A stretch of 23,905 nucleotides of DNA, from positions 1-23,905 of the IMG/VR virus record IMGVR_UViG_3300043037_000020. One strand, given 5' to 3'. Position 1 is the first letter of the stretch. Each line of letters opens with the position of its first letter. Origin of the DNA: a virus. This document shows, piece after piece, positions 11,176 through 18,638 of the stretch. Position numbers and translations under genes: made by a program. Below the pieces are notes generated by a model that had not been told where the DNA came from, made no database searches, and saw only the letters and a list, made by a program, of their open reading frames with translations.

Positions 11176-11637
11176 ATGACGGTTAAAGGAATAGAAAAAG
11201 TTAAAGCTGGTTTTGATCGCATTGTTGGAACCATCGAGGAAACTCGTACAGAAGCAGCTATATACGCAATTCTTAGCGAAGGTGGCGCGATTGCTCAAAC
11301 GATGGTGCCAGTCGATACAAGTACGTTGATTAACAGTCAGTACGCGCCTCAGTTCGAAAATAGAGCTGGGGGAATGACGGGGTATATCGGTTACACAGCC
11401 AAATACGCAGGCGCAGTGCATGAAATGCCCGGAAAGCTTAAGGGAATGCCAAGAGCGCATTTCGGCAAAACAGGGAATCAATCTGCATTTGGTCCTCAGC
11501 AAGTAGTTGAGTTTGGTGGTGGGTCTCTTACTGGCAATTACTGGGATCCAGATGCTGAACCTCAATGGTTGACTAAAGGGTTTAACGAGTTGCAGCCAAA
11601 AATACCATCAATATTAGAGAGGATGTACCGTGTCTGA
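11176..11637 (+). CDS. HK97 gp10-like tail completion protein
   Basis: A 153-residue protein of the HK97 gp10/lambda Z type that acts where the tail tube meets the head. The family pattern is visible: APVDTSTL-like VPVDTSTLINSQ, then GYTAKYAGAVHE followed by a proline-rich loop, and a C-terminal DPDAEPQWLTKGFNE segment. No clear ribosome binding site is seen in the 19 nt after the previous gene. Its last 8 nt overlap the next gene. The order (Z-type, U-type, tube) follows lambda. Confidence 0.82.
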   Translation: MTVKGIEKVKAGFDRIVGTIEETRTEAAIYAILSEGGAIAQTMVPVDTSTLINSQYAPQFENRAGGMTGYIGYTAKYAGAVHEMPGKLKGMPRAHFGKTGNQSAFGPQQVVEFGGGSLTGNYWDPDAEPQWLTKGFNELQPKIPSILERMYRV

Positions 11638-11992
11638 GCAATTAAAAGCGTGGATTGAATCTCTATTAGACAGCAAGTATCAGTACAGCATGGGCGCTTG
11701 GGTTGATAACGAGACCATTCAGTACATCTGTGCCATTTATCACATGGGCGGTGCTCCTGTTGACGTTGATACCCGCCGTCCTAGATTCAGAATCTTACTC
11801 GTGGGTCCTGAAAATGGTCGTCAATATGCTGCCACTCTTCTATCTGACATCGAATTACTTATGCAAGAGTCAATCGATGGCACCGTTCCTTGTGGTGCTG
11901 CTGCAATACGAGCAATGACGGAGCCTTCCGGCGTTGGTTACACAGAAGAAAACAGGCCGTTTGTGTCTGTTGATTTTCAACTTACTTACTAG
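11630..11992 (+). CDS. Tail terminator-like protein (lambda U position)
   Basis: A 120-residue protein between the gp10-like gene and the tail tube gene, where the tail terminator (lambda U) is normally found. This protein caps the growing tail tube. The N-terminus is a helix (LKAWIESLLDSKY), then strands with the pattern RPRFRILLVGPENGRQYAATL and a final VSVDFQLTY strand, compatible with the alpha/beta fold of terminator proteins. I see no diagnostic motif, so the name comes from order, size and fold pattern. Confidence 0.7.
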   Translation: MSEQLKAWIESLLDSKYQYSMGAWVDNETIQYICAIYHMGGAPVDVDTRRPRFRILLVGPENGRQYAATLLSDIELLMQESIDGTVPCGAAAIRAMTEPSGVGYTEENRPFVSVDFQLTY

Positions 11993-12002
11993 GAATCATT
12001 AG

Positions 12003-12740
12003 ATGAATTGTAATAAAACAAAATACGTCGGTCGTGATGTCGTGCTCGAATATGCGATTGGCTGTGGTGATACGTTACCAGCATCGGCGGACTGGAAGGT
12101 TTTTGGCTCACTACGAACCAAAGAGTTTAACCTGTCTTGGGATACAACAGATGGCACTGACGCTGACTCTATTGGCGCACTGCGTGAGAACTTAGCAACA
12201 TTCCAGAGTTTGTCTATTTCTGGTGATGGTGTGTGTAAGGCTAGCGGTGCTGGTGCTCAAAACCTTATCGACTTAACTAAGCATGTTGCAAACCCTGTAG
12301 CGACAGATGGTCAACCTAAAGCTTGGCTACGTATGACGTTCCCAGATCTTACGTTTACAGCATTAATGCTTATTTCAAATATGAGTCGTTCAGCGCCATA
12401 CGATAACGTTGTTACTTACAGTATGGAATCATCAGCTACCGCTTCTGACTTTGGTTTGATTGTTGAAGATACACCTGATGCAGATGCAGCTGATGTTGTT
12501 TCTGTAACAGCTTATCCTGACACGTTAACCATGGCAGCAAACGATACTCGTCAGCTAGCTGTAGCGGTTGAGCCTACTGATGCACCTCAAGGTGTGACTT
12601 ATGAAAGTGATGACGTGAATGTTGCAACCGTTACTCAAAACGGTGTTGTTACCGCAATTGCGACAGGTAGCGCAGTGATTACCATCAAGTCAACATCGAA
12701 CACCGCGATCACAGATACAGTTGCTGTAACAGTATCTTAA
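12003..12740 (+). CDS. Major tail tube protein with Ig-like (Big_2) domain
   Basis: A tail tube subunit of 245 residues, equivalent to lambda V in position and domain plan. Residues 1 to about 155 form the tube domain (VGRDVVLEYAIGCGDTLP, FNLSWDTTDGTDADS, FPDLTFTALML). From about 165 the chain is a bacterial Ig-like Big_2 domain: VVSVTAYPDTLTM, AVAVEPTDA, VTYESDDVNVATV, NGVVTAIATGSAVIT and a final VAVTVS strand. Lambda V also carries a C-terminal Ig-like domain on the tail surface, thought to aid weak attachment to cells. AGGA at 11991-11994 precedes the start. Confidence 0.88.
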   Translation: MNCNKTKYVGRDVVLEYAIGCGDTLPASADWKVFGSLRTKEFNLSWDTTDGTDADSIGALRENLATFQSLSISGDGVCKASGAGAQNLIDLTKHVANPVATDGQPKAWLRMTFPDLTFTALMLISNMSRSAPYDNVVTYSMESSATASDFGLIVEDTPDADAADVVSVTAYPDTLTMAANDTRQLAVAVEPTDAPQGVTYESDDVNVATVTQNGVVTAIATGSAVITIKSTSNTAITDTVAVTVS

Positions 12741-12748
12741 AACCAGCA

Positions 12749-12802
12749 GGAACTCTAAGGGTGAAGATTTTATCTTTAGAGTTCCAAGTTAACTTCTCTT
12801 GG
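12749..12802 (+). promoter_or_regulatory. Two mutually exclusive hairpins before the tail chaperone gene
   Basis: A perfect 10-bp inverted repeat (GGAACTCTAA 12749-12758, TTAGAGTTCC 12776-12785) encloses a small inner AAGAT/ATCT pairing. A second possible stem pairs CCAAG (12784-12788) with CTTGG (12798-12802). They share 12784-12785, and the second would cover part of the weak ribosome binding site GGTGA (12801-12805) of the next gene. No T-run follows, so this is not a normal terminator. It could be an RNA stability or translation-control element. Confidence 0.5.
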
Positions 12803-12808
12803 TGAATT

Positions 12809-13414
12809 ATGATACTGACGGATATTGGTGAAATAGGTGTTCATTACAAAGGTAACACTTATATTCTTAGGCCATCTCTCTATGCAATGACTCAGATAGG
12901 CGATAAAAAAGAGATACTTCTTTCTTACGCTATCGTAATGAGTGAATTTACCGACAAGAAGTCAAAATGGCGTCAGTTTAATGAGGCGTTAGCGGTTATT
13001 AATTCATGCAGCGAAGTTGATCTGTCGGAAGTGTTTGGATACTTAAATGAAAAGCGTAAGTACGTAAAGAAAGCTGCCAATTACACTGACGTAATCGCCA
13101 TTGCTAGATCATTGCTAAAACACGGCATAACTGGAGCGCAAGAGCCTCTAAAAAACAAAGAACCAGACCAAAGTACATACACAAATGAATTTAAGGCAAG
13201 TGAGCATGTTTCCTTGGCTATGGCACATCTTGGCGTCACAGAAAAAGAAGCTTGGAACATGACGATGACGAGCCTAGTTGGCGCTATGCGAGCTAAGTTC
13301 CCAGAACCTGAAAGCAACGAACCCGGTTCAAAAGCACCAACGAAAGAACAGCACGAAGCAACAATGGAATGGTTTGAAAAAATTCAGCGTAAGCGCGGTC
13401 AGAAATTGCATTGA
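12809..13414 (+). CDS. Tail assembly chaperone-like protein (DUF6246 type)
   Basis: A 201-residue protein between tube and tape measure genes, where lambda makes the G and G-T chaperones. The N-terminal part (TDIGEIGVHYKGNTYILRPS, YAMTQIGDKKEIL) and a C-terminal segment AMAHLGVTEKEAWNMTMTSL resemble proteins labelled DUF6246 in other phages of this type; the latter resembles the ALGISEEEAW motif of tail chaperones. It appears to be made as one chain, because I find no convincing slippery heptamer and no downstream frame that would serve as a T extension. An in-frame TGA just upstream fixes ATG 12809 as the first start. Confidence 0.72.
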   Translation: MILTDIGEIGVHYKGNTYILRPSLYAMTQIGDKKEILLSYAIVMSEFTDKKSKWRQFNEALAVINSCSEVDLSEVFGYLNEKRKYVKKAANYTDVIAIARSLLKHGITGAQEPLKNKEPDQSTYTNEFKASEHVSLAMAHLGVTEKEAWNMTMTSLVGAMRAKFPEPESNEPGSKAPTKEQHEATMEWFEKIQRKRGQKLH

Positions 13415-13419
13415 TATAA

Positions 13420-13470
13420 TTGAACAAAAATTAGCCTTAGTCTTTATGGTTATAAAAATTGCTATATATT
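13420..13470 (+). promoter_or_regulatory. A+T-rich promoter region of the lipoprotein gene
   Basis: The 93 nt between the chaperone and lipoprotein genes are very A+T-rich. They contain TTGAAC (13420-13425), a good -10-like TATAAA (13451-13456) and TGCTATATATT (13460-13470), an extended -10-like element. No -35/-10 pair has ideal spacing, so the exact promoter is uncertain. An independent promoter would fit a moron with its own terminator. Confidence 0.4.
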
Positions 13471-13507
13471 GAAGCTAATAATTAATGATATATGCAAGGA
13501 CCAATGT

Positions 13508-13933
13508 ATGAAAAAAATTAAAATCACTGCTTTGTTGTTTTCAGTAGCTCTTGCAGGGTGTGGAACATCACCAACATCTATAAGCAATGCTAAATTAGTT
13601 CCAGTAGATCAAGTTTTAAATAAAAATATATTAAATAAAGATTCGACTAAAAACGTAGAGATCATTGTATCAAGGGATAGTGGTGGCTTTGTCGGTCAAG
13701 GCAACTCTTACCGAGTTTATATCGATGGTAGGGCAGTTGCAGACTTAGATCGTGGTGAATATTTTATCGCTTATTTACCACAAGGAAGGCATATATTAAG
13801 TGTAGAGTCCGTTGGTTTCTTTAATGATGTAATGAAAGAAATTGAAGTAAACGCCTTTGATGGTGATAAGTTAAAGTTTCGGTTAGGCGCAGATCACTCT
13901 GGAGATTATTTTATCTACCCAACCGTTTTTTAG
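13508..13933 (+). CDS. Lipoprotein moron, DUF2846/PEGA-like
   Basis: A 141-residue lipoprotein with signal peptide MKKIKITALLFSVALAGC and canonical lipobox LAGC (Cys18). Gly at +2 is compatible with outer-membrane sorting. The mature part has a beta-rich domain (YRVYIDGRAVADLDRGEYFI, then LPQGRHILSVES) like DUF2846/PEGA surface lipoproteins. I chose ATG 13508 for its position at the signal peptide and AAGGA at 13496-13500. It is strongly A+T-rich (15 G/C in the 60 nt from 13621, by hand count), unlike its neighbours, and is followed by its own terminator. No tail gene is expected here, so it is probably a moron altering the lysogen's surface, perhaps in superinfection exclusion. That role is inference. 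Confidence 0.83.
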   Translation: MKKIKITALLFSVALAGCGTSPTSISNAKLVPVDQVLNKNILNKDSTKNVEIIVSRDSGGFVGQGNSYRVYIDGRAVADLDRGEYFIAYLPQGRHILSVESVGFFNDVMKEIEVNAFDGDKLKFRLGADHSGDYFIYPTVF

Positions 13934-13951
13934 TTTTATTAACGTTAACAG

Positions 13952-13973
13952 CCCCGCAAATGCGGGGTTTTTT
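13952..13973 (+). terminator. Rho-independent terminator after the lipoprotein gene
   Basis: A GC-rich stem CCCCGC (13952-13957)/GCGGGG (13962-13967) with an AAAT loop, followed by six T residues (13968-13973). It lies 18 nt after the lipoprotein stop and 18 nt before the tape measure start. As with the terminator at 10076, late transcription has to pass it to reach the tail genes. Confidence 0.9.
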
Positions 13974-13990
13974 ATTATCTGGAGTAAGGC

Positions 13991-16225
13991 ATGGCTATTG
14001 ATGCTGGTACCGTCTATTACACTGTTGATGCAAACACGCAAAAGGCCATTGATTCTGCTAGTGAGATTAAAACGTCATTAGAACAGATGCAAACGGCTAT
14101 GGCTAAAACAGATTTACAAACCAAGCAGTATGTAAAAACGCTTACAGATGCAGGTAATAGTATTTCCAAGGCTGGAGTTGTCCTAGATGAGTTCGGCAAC
14201 ATAAATACCCAAGCTACAGCCAAGATGCAAAAGCTAATGGCTATGTCTGATTCGTTAAATCAGAGACATATTCAACTTTCTAAAACAGCGACAGGTGTAA
14301 GAACTGGAATTGCAGGGATAGGACGCAACGCAGGCCAAGCGGCGATTCAATTCCAACAACTTATTGGTCAGATCCAAGGTGGTCAAGATGCCATGCTGGC
14401 CTTGTCAGCTCAAAGTGCTGACTTAGGCTTTGTTCTTGGCGCTCCTCTGCTTGGTGCTGTAATTGGTATCGGCGCTTCTCTGGCCGGAATGCTGATCCCA
14501 AATCTATTTAAAACAACTAATGCACTTGAAGATGTAGAAAAAGCGACTGAGCGCGTAAAAGCCGCTATTACTCTTTCATCAGAGGGCATCACTGGTTATT
14601 CAGAACAAATGAAAGTTCTTGCTGGAGTATCACAATCTCTAGCGAGAGTTAAGTTAGCTAACTTAATAGCAGATCAAGCTAATGCTATGAAGATTGCTGC
14701 TGAATCTGTTGGTGATGAAATTACAGACGCACTAAGCAGACCTTTCAGTTCGTATGCTAGCAACATAAAAGATATTTTTGGCACAACATCAGCTTATGCC
14801 TATGAGGCAGCGGCTGAATTGCGTGGGGCGGCTAACGAATTAAGCTCTGGGATCACAACTGAAGGCATTGATAAACTAGCTAAAGCGCTTGAAATGGCAA
14901 TTGATGCTGGAATAAATAACACTGAAGCTGGTCGGTTAATGGTGTCTAACATGACTGATCTAATTGCGAAATATAAGCTTGGAGAGCTTACAATTCAGCA
15001 ATTCAAAGAGCAGTTAGAAAAATCCGTAATCACATTTGACGATGTAGGCAAGGCTGCAGAAAAAGCGGCTAACAATCAGAAGAAATGGGCTGACAATGCA
15101 GAAAGGCTATCTGTTAGAACGGAAGAGTTACGCTCTAAACAGCTTGAGCTTGAAAAAGCTATTGCCATCAAAAAAGCGACAGAAGAAGGGGCGACTCCAG
15201 AAACAATCAAGTCTATGGAAGCCTCTTACGACAAAGCAATTGCAAATGAGAAGGAGGCTGAATCAGAAAAAGCACTGGCCAAATCAAAAAGAGACAGGGC
15301 CGCGGCGGAAAGGGATTCCAAAAAAGCGTCAAAGGATTTCATCAAGAATTTTGGTGATGAAGATTTCTCAACAAATGCGGATACCGAAGCAACTGGGTTT
15401 AGCCGAACCATAACGAGCACATACGACGAAGAAACCGCGCTTGAGAGGCTTGACCGAGAGCGCAACCTGATTCAGATGTACCAAGAGCTTGAGATCGGCG
15501 ACGCACAAGCACACGCCGATGCAATCAAAGCTATCGATCAGGAAATTGCTGACGAGAAGAAAAAGGCGCTAGATGATCAAGTCAAAGAGCAGCGTAACGC
15601 GACAAACGCTCAGTTAAATATTTACAGCCAGTTGTTTAGCGGCATGCAGTCACTGACGTCAAACATGCTTGCCTCAATGGACGAACAGTCAAGCGGTTAC
15701 AAAGCCATGTTTGCTGTAAATAAGGCGTTCGCAGTTGCTCAGGCAATTGTGTCGGCTGAATTAGCGGCAGCTCAGGTTTTGGCTCACGACGCCGGGATTA
15801 TGGGGATGAGCGCTGCGGCAACATCAAATGCAATCAGGGCTATGGGTTACGCCTCAGCTGGTGTTATCGCAGGTACGGCGATTGCTGGTGGGCGCTTGTA
15901 TGGCGGTGCAGTTCAAGCCAACGGCATGTACCGAATTAACGAGAACGGGGCGCCGGAAGTGTTCAACGCGGCGAATGGACAGCAATACATGCTACCGAAC
16001 ACGCGTGGCGAGGTGGTGAGCAATAAGGACGCCTCTGGAAGTGGCAGCACCGTCATTCAGGTTAATATCTCAAGCGACGGGTCAGTTTCCACGGACGGCG
16101 GGTCTATGATGGCACAATTCGGCAAAGAGATCGGCCAGTTCGTCGAGGCCAAGTTCAAGCAAATGCAATCACAGTCAATGCGCCAAGGTGGTGCTATCTG
16201 GCAGTATATGCAAAAAGGTAAATAA
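13991..16225 (+). CDS. Tail tape measure protein
   Basis: The longest tail gene in its expected place. It sets tail length by acting as a ruler inside the tube and is ejected with DNA. The 744 residues contain long helical, Ala/Gln/Lys/Glu-rich stretches (notably about 360-460), a hydrophobic segment near 145-172 and another Ala/Gly-rich hydrophobic region near 570-640. Near the end is INENGAPEVFNAANGQQYML, similar to the conserved C-terminal block of lambda H-type proteins. GGAGTAAGG precedes the ATG. From about nt 15400 the G+C rises clearly (31 to 35 of 60 against 23 to 24 of 60 further upstream, by hand count), suggesting a recombination junction near residue 470. Confidence 0.9.
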   Translation: MAIDAGTVYYTVDANTQKAIDSASEIKTSLEQMQTAMAKTDLQTKQYVKTLTDAGNSISKAGVVLDEFGNINTQATAKMQKLMAMSDSLNQRHIQLSKTATGVRTGIAGIGRNAGQAAIQFQQLIGQIQGGQDAMLALSAQSADLGFVLGAPLLGAVIGIGASLAGMLIPNLFKTTNALEDVEKATERVKAAITLSSEGITGYSEQMKVLAGVSQSLARVKLANLIADQANAMKIAAESVGDEITDALSRPFSSYASNIKDIFGTTSAYAYEAAAELRGAANELSSGITTEGIDKLAKALEMAIDAGINNTEAGRLMVSNMTDLIAKYKLGELTIQQFKEQLEKSVITFDDVGKAAEKAANNQKKWADNAERLSVRTEELRSKQLELEKAIAIKKATEEGATPETIKSMEASYDKAIANEKEAESEKALAKSKRDRAAAERDSKKASKDFIKNFGDEDFSTNADTEATGFSRTITSTYDEETALERLDRERNLIQMYQELEIGDAQAHADAIKAIDQEIADEKKKALDDQVKEQRNATNAQLNIYSQLFSGMQSLTSNMLASMDEQSSGYKAMFAVNKAFAVAQAIVSAELAAAQVLAHDAGIMGMSAAATSNAIRAMGYASAGVIAGTAIAGGRLYGGAVQANGMYRINENGAPEVFNAANGQQYMLPNTRGEVVSNKDASGSGSTVIQVNISSDGSVSTDGGSMMAQFGKEIGQFVEAKFKQMQSQSMRQGGAIWQYMQKGK

Positions 16226-16227
16226 TT

Positions 16228-16581
16228 ATGCCACAGGTATTTGAATGGGCCCCGTTGATTGAGTTCTCGGGGTCTTCTTCTTTTCGCACTTTGTCAGCCA
16301 AGTTCGGTGATGGTTACGCGCAAGAAGTTGGTGACGGAATTAACACTAAGTCAGACTCATACTCTCTTCAGTTCAAGGGGAGCTTTGAAAAGATAAAAGC
16401 CATCATGGATTTTATTGATGAGCATAAAGGGTGTGTACCTTTCTACTGGTCACCAAAAGATTACGGCGATGAAATGTTGCTCTGGGTCTGTAATGGATAC
16501 AGTAAAAATAACATCACACATGGAAAAGACGCTGGTCTTTGGTCGCTATCTTGCGCATTTGAACAGAGGTTTAACCCATGA
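16228..16581 (+). CDS. Minor tail protein, lambda M-like
   Basis: A tail-tip assembly protein of 117 residues. It begins right after the tape measure gene (2 nt gap) and matches phage minor tail protein M: PQVFEWAPLIEFSGSSSFRT, then KFGDGYAQEVGDGIN, a helix KIKAIMDFIDEH and a PFYWSPKDYG loop. M acts with L, K, I and J to build the tip complex on which the tape measure assembles. The stop overlaps the next ATG by 4 nt. Confidence 0.87.
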   Translation: MPQVFEWAPLIEFSGSSSFRTLSAKFGDGYAQEVGDGINTKSDSYSLQFKGSFEKIKAIMDFIDEHKGCVPFYWSPKDYGDEMLLWVCNGYSKNNITHGKDAGLWSLSCAFEQRFNP

Positions 16582-17312
16582 TCTTAGAAGACGTACAAAA
16601 ATTAACGCCAGGTAACTTGGTTACTCTGTATGAGTTAGATACATCTGAGCTAGGTGGTGATGTTCAGCGCTTCCACAATTACGATCATTCAATTATCTAC
16701 TGGCAAGGTAATGCTTTTTATCCTTGGGCTATAGAGGCATCAGGATTTGAAAGAACCGGTGACGCACAACAACCAAACCCATCACTCACAGTCGGCAATA
16801 TTGGTGAAGATGGTGCAGGGAATAAAGTTACTGGAGTCATTACCGCACTTTGTCTCGCTTTTGATGATCTAGTAGGTTCAAAGTTAATCAGGCATAGAAC
16901 GTTTGCGAAGTATCTCGATGCGGAAAACTTCGGAGGTGTTAACCCAACAGCTGATCCTGATGAGCATTTCCCTGTAGAAACATGGATTGTTAGCCAGAAA
17001 GAGCGAGAAACACCGGAAGCTATTTCTTTTGTATTGGTTTCTCCGTTAGCTATCGATGGTGTTCAGCTTCCGCGAAGACAGGTAATTGCCAATGTGTGCG
17101 GTTGGTTAGTTATGGATAGTGCCGGCTATGGTGGTTATCGCGGTGCTGGGTGTGGTTATACCGGTTCTAATTACTTTGATAAAGATGGGAATGTGGTTAC
17201 AGATCCGTCCCTTGATAAGTGTGGTGGTCGAGTATCCGACTGTAAGAAACGGTTTGGTGAAAACAAGCCATTATCATACGGAAGTTTCCCATCAGCAGAT
17301 AGGTTGAGCTAA
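16578..17312 (+). CDS. Minor tail protein, lambda L-like (Fe-S)
   Basis: A tip component of 244 residues. The family pattern is clear: an N-terminal MILEDVQKLTPGNLVTLYEL segment, a central beta domain, and a C-terminal region with four spaced cysteines (C174, C192, C215, C222) in the contexts NVCGW, GAGCGY, DKCGG and SDCKKRF. In lambda L these cysteines bind a [4Fe-4S] cluster. AGAGG at 16566-16570 provides a ribosome binding site inside the M gene. It overlaps M by 4 nt and the K-like gene by 1 nt. Confidence 0.92.
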   Translation: MILEDVQKLTPGNLVTLYELDTSELGGDVQRFHNYDHSIIYWQGNAFYPWAIEASGFERTGDAQQPNPSLTVGNIGEDGAGNKVTGVITALCLAFDDLVGSKLIRHRTFAKYLDAENFGGVNPTADPDEHFPVETWIVSQKERETPEAISFVLVSPLAIDGVQLPRRQVIANVCGWLVMDSAGYGGYRGAGCGYTGSNYFDKDGNVVTDPSLDKCGGRVSDCKKRFGENKPLSYGSFPSADRLS

Positions 17313-18088
17313 TGAGAGCGCATATCAAAAAAGCCATCGAGAAGCATGCTATTGCCGATTATCCAAGAGAGTGCTGTGGCGTGATCATCGCCGATGGTAA
17401 CAAGCAAAAATACATCCATTGCAGAAACATTGCTGAGAATAACCTTGATTTTAGACTCTCGGCAGAAGATTACGCATCTGCCGAAGATGTTGGTCAAGTT
17501 CTTTCAATTGTTCACTCACATATCGATCGTGATGCTTACCCATCTGAAGCTGACAAAGTCAGTTGTGAGCAAACAGGTATTCCTTGGCACATCGTATCGG
17601 TCGGCTGTGATGCTGGCGATTCAGATCCATCAGTTAGGCAATGGCACAGTTTTGAGCCGACAGGTTATGAAGCTCCATTAGTCGGGCGAGAGTTCTTCCA
17701 TGGAACTTTGGATTGCTATGGACTAATTCGTGACTTTTATTCGCGAGAAATGCGCATAGAAATACCAGACTTCGATCGGGAAGACTTCTGGTGGCAAAGA
17801 GACGATGCGCCAGAACTGTACTTAGAGAACTTTGAAAAAGCTGGATTCTATCAAGTTGATGATGCACCGAAGTTTGGCGATGTTGTTTTGATGCAATATC
17901 GGAGTGACAAAACCAACCACGGCGGTGTTTATATTGGTAATTGCAGCTTAAAAACCCAATCCGACTTACATCAAGTGCCAAACGCATTACTTCACCACCC
18001 AATGCCGAGATTATCAGAAAGAGTTGTTTACTCTGGTTACTGGCAGGACATCACAAGAATGATAGTGAGGCATAAAGATGCACAATGA
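17312..18088 (+). CDS. Tail assembly protein, lambda K-like (JAMM + NlpC/P60)
   Basis: A two-domain putative peptidase needed for tail-tip assembly or entry. The N-terminal JAB/MPN domain has E20 in PRECCGV and the metal motif HSH (68-70)-x7-S78-x2-D81. The C-terminal NlpC/P60 domain has Cys135 in DCYGLIRDFY, His203 in NHGGVYIG and a further His pair near 228-229. The arrangement is that of lambda K, with every expected active residue present, so both domains may be active. It starts in the TAATG overlap with L and ends with an 11-nt overlap with the I-like gene. Confidence 0.93.
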   Translation: MRAHIKKAIEKHAIADYPRECCGVIIADGNKQKYIHCRNIAENNLDFRLSAEDYASAEDVGQVLSIVHSHIDRDAYPSEADKVSCEQTGIPWHIVSVGCDAGDSDPSVRQWHSFEPTGYEAPLVGREFFHGTLDCYGLIRDFYSREMRIEIPDFDREDFWWQRDDAPELYLENFEKAGFYQVDDAPKFGDVVLMQYRSDKTNHGGVYIGNCSLKTQSDLHQVPNALLHHPMPRLSERVVYSGYWQDITRMIVRHKDAQ

Positions 18089-18638
18089 ATCACCTCGTGT
18101 CGTTAGATTGTATGGAAAACTTGGCGCTAAATTTGGCCGTGTCCATCATTTCGTCTGCAACACACCTGCAGAGGCTGTATTAGCATTAACAGCAATGGTG
18201 CCTGGGTTTAAAAAAGAGATGATGGAAAGCCGAGATAATGGTGTTGATTACGCTGTGTTTATCGGCAAAGAAAATATAAGTGAAGACTGCTTAGATGCTC
18301 CAGCTGGTCAGCATGAAATAAGAATTGCGCCTGTCGTTTCCGGATCCGGTAGAGGCTTTCAAGTCGTTGCTGGTGCCGTACTCATGATTGCTTCGATTTG
18401 GTATCCACCACTATTCGCGCCGGGCTTGGCTTTGGCCGTAGGCGGCGCAGTTCAATACATGGTTAAGATTCCAGACGGAAACACCGGCACTGAATCTGCT
18501 GAAAATGGTGCCTCGTATAACTTCAATGGCCCTGTCAATGTAACTGCTCAAGGAAACCCTATCCCAGTGCTGTACGGTGAATTAATTACTGGTTCAGTAA
18601 CCGTGTCGGGAGATATGTATTCGGAGGCTCAGCAATGA
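18078..18638 (+). CDS. Tail assembly protein, lambda I-like
   Basis: A 186-residue chaperone-like factor for tail-tip assembly. The N-terminus has RVVRLYGKLGAKFGRVHHF and an AEAVLALTAMVPGFKK segment typical of lambda I. A Gly/Ala-rich hydrophobic stretch (about 95-128) follows, and the C-terminus has the conserved GNPIPVLYGELITGSVTVSG. The C-terminal motif is intact, so the gene is not truncated by the homing-type gene that starts in its stop codon (ATGA, 18635). Confidence 0.9.
   Translation: MHNESPRVVRLYGKLGAKFGRVHHFVCNTPAEAVLALTAMVPGFKKEMMESRDNGVDYAVFIGKENISEDCLDAPAGQHEIRIAPVVSGSGRGFQVVAGAVLMIASIWYPPLFAPGLALAVGGAVQYMVKIPDGNTGTESAENGASYNFNGPVNVTAQGNPIPVLYGELITGSVTVSGDMYSEAQQ

Noticed and set aside
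10809-11234. 141-codon antisense reading frame across the connector genes
   Set aside because: It has no recognisable domain and spans the borders of two well-coupled + strand genes; low-complexity shadow.
13278-13472. Lambda G/T-type frameshift extension of the tail chaperone
   Set aside because: The overlapping frame near 13278-13472 is Lys/Gln-rich and not chaperone-like. The A-run near 13375-13380 does not form an X-XXY-YYZ heptamer in the right phase.
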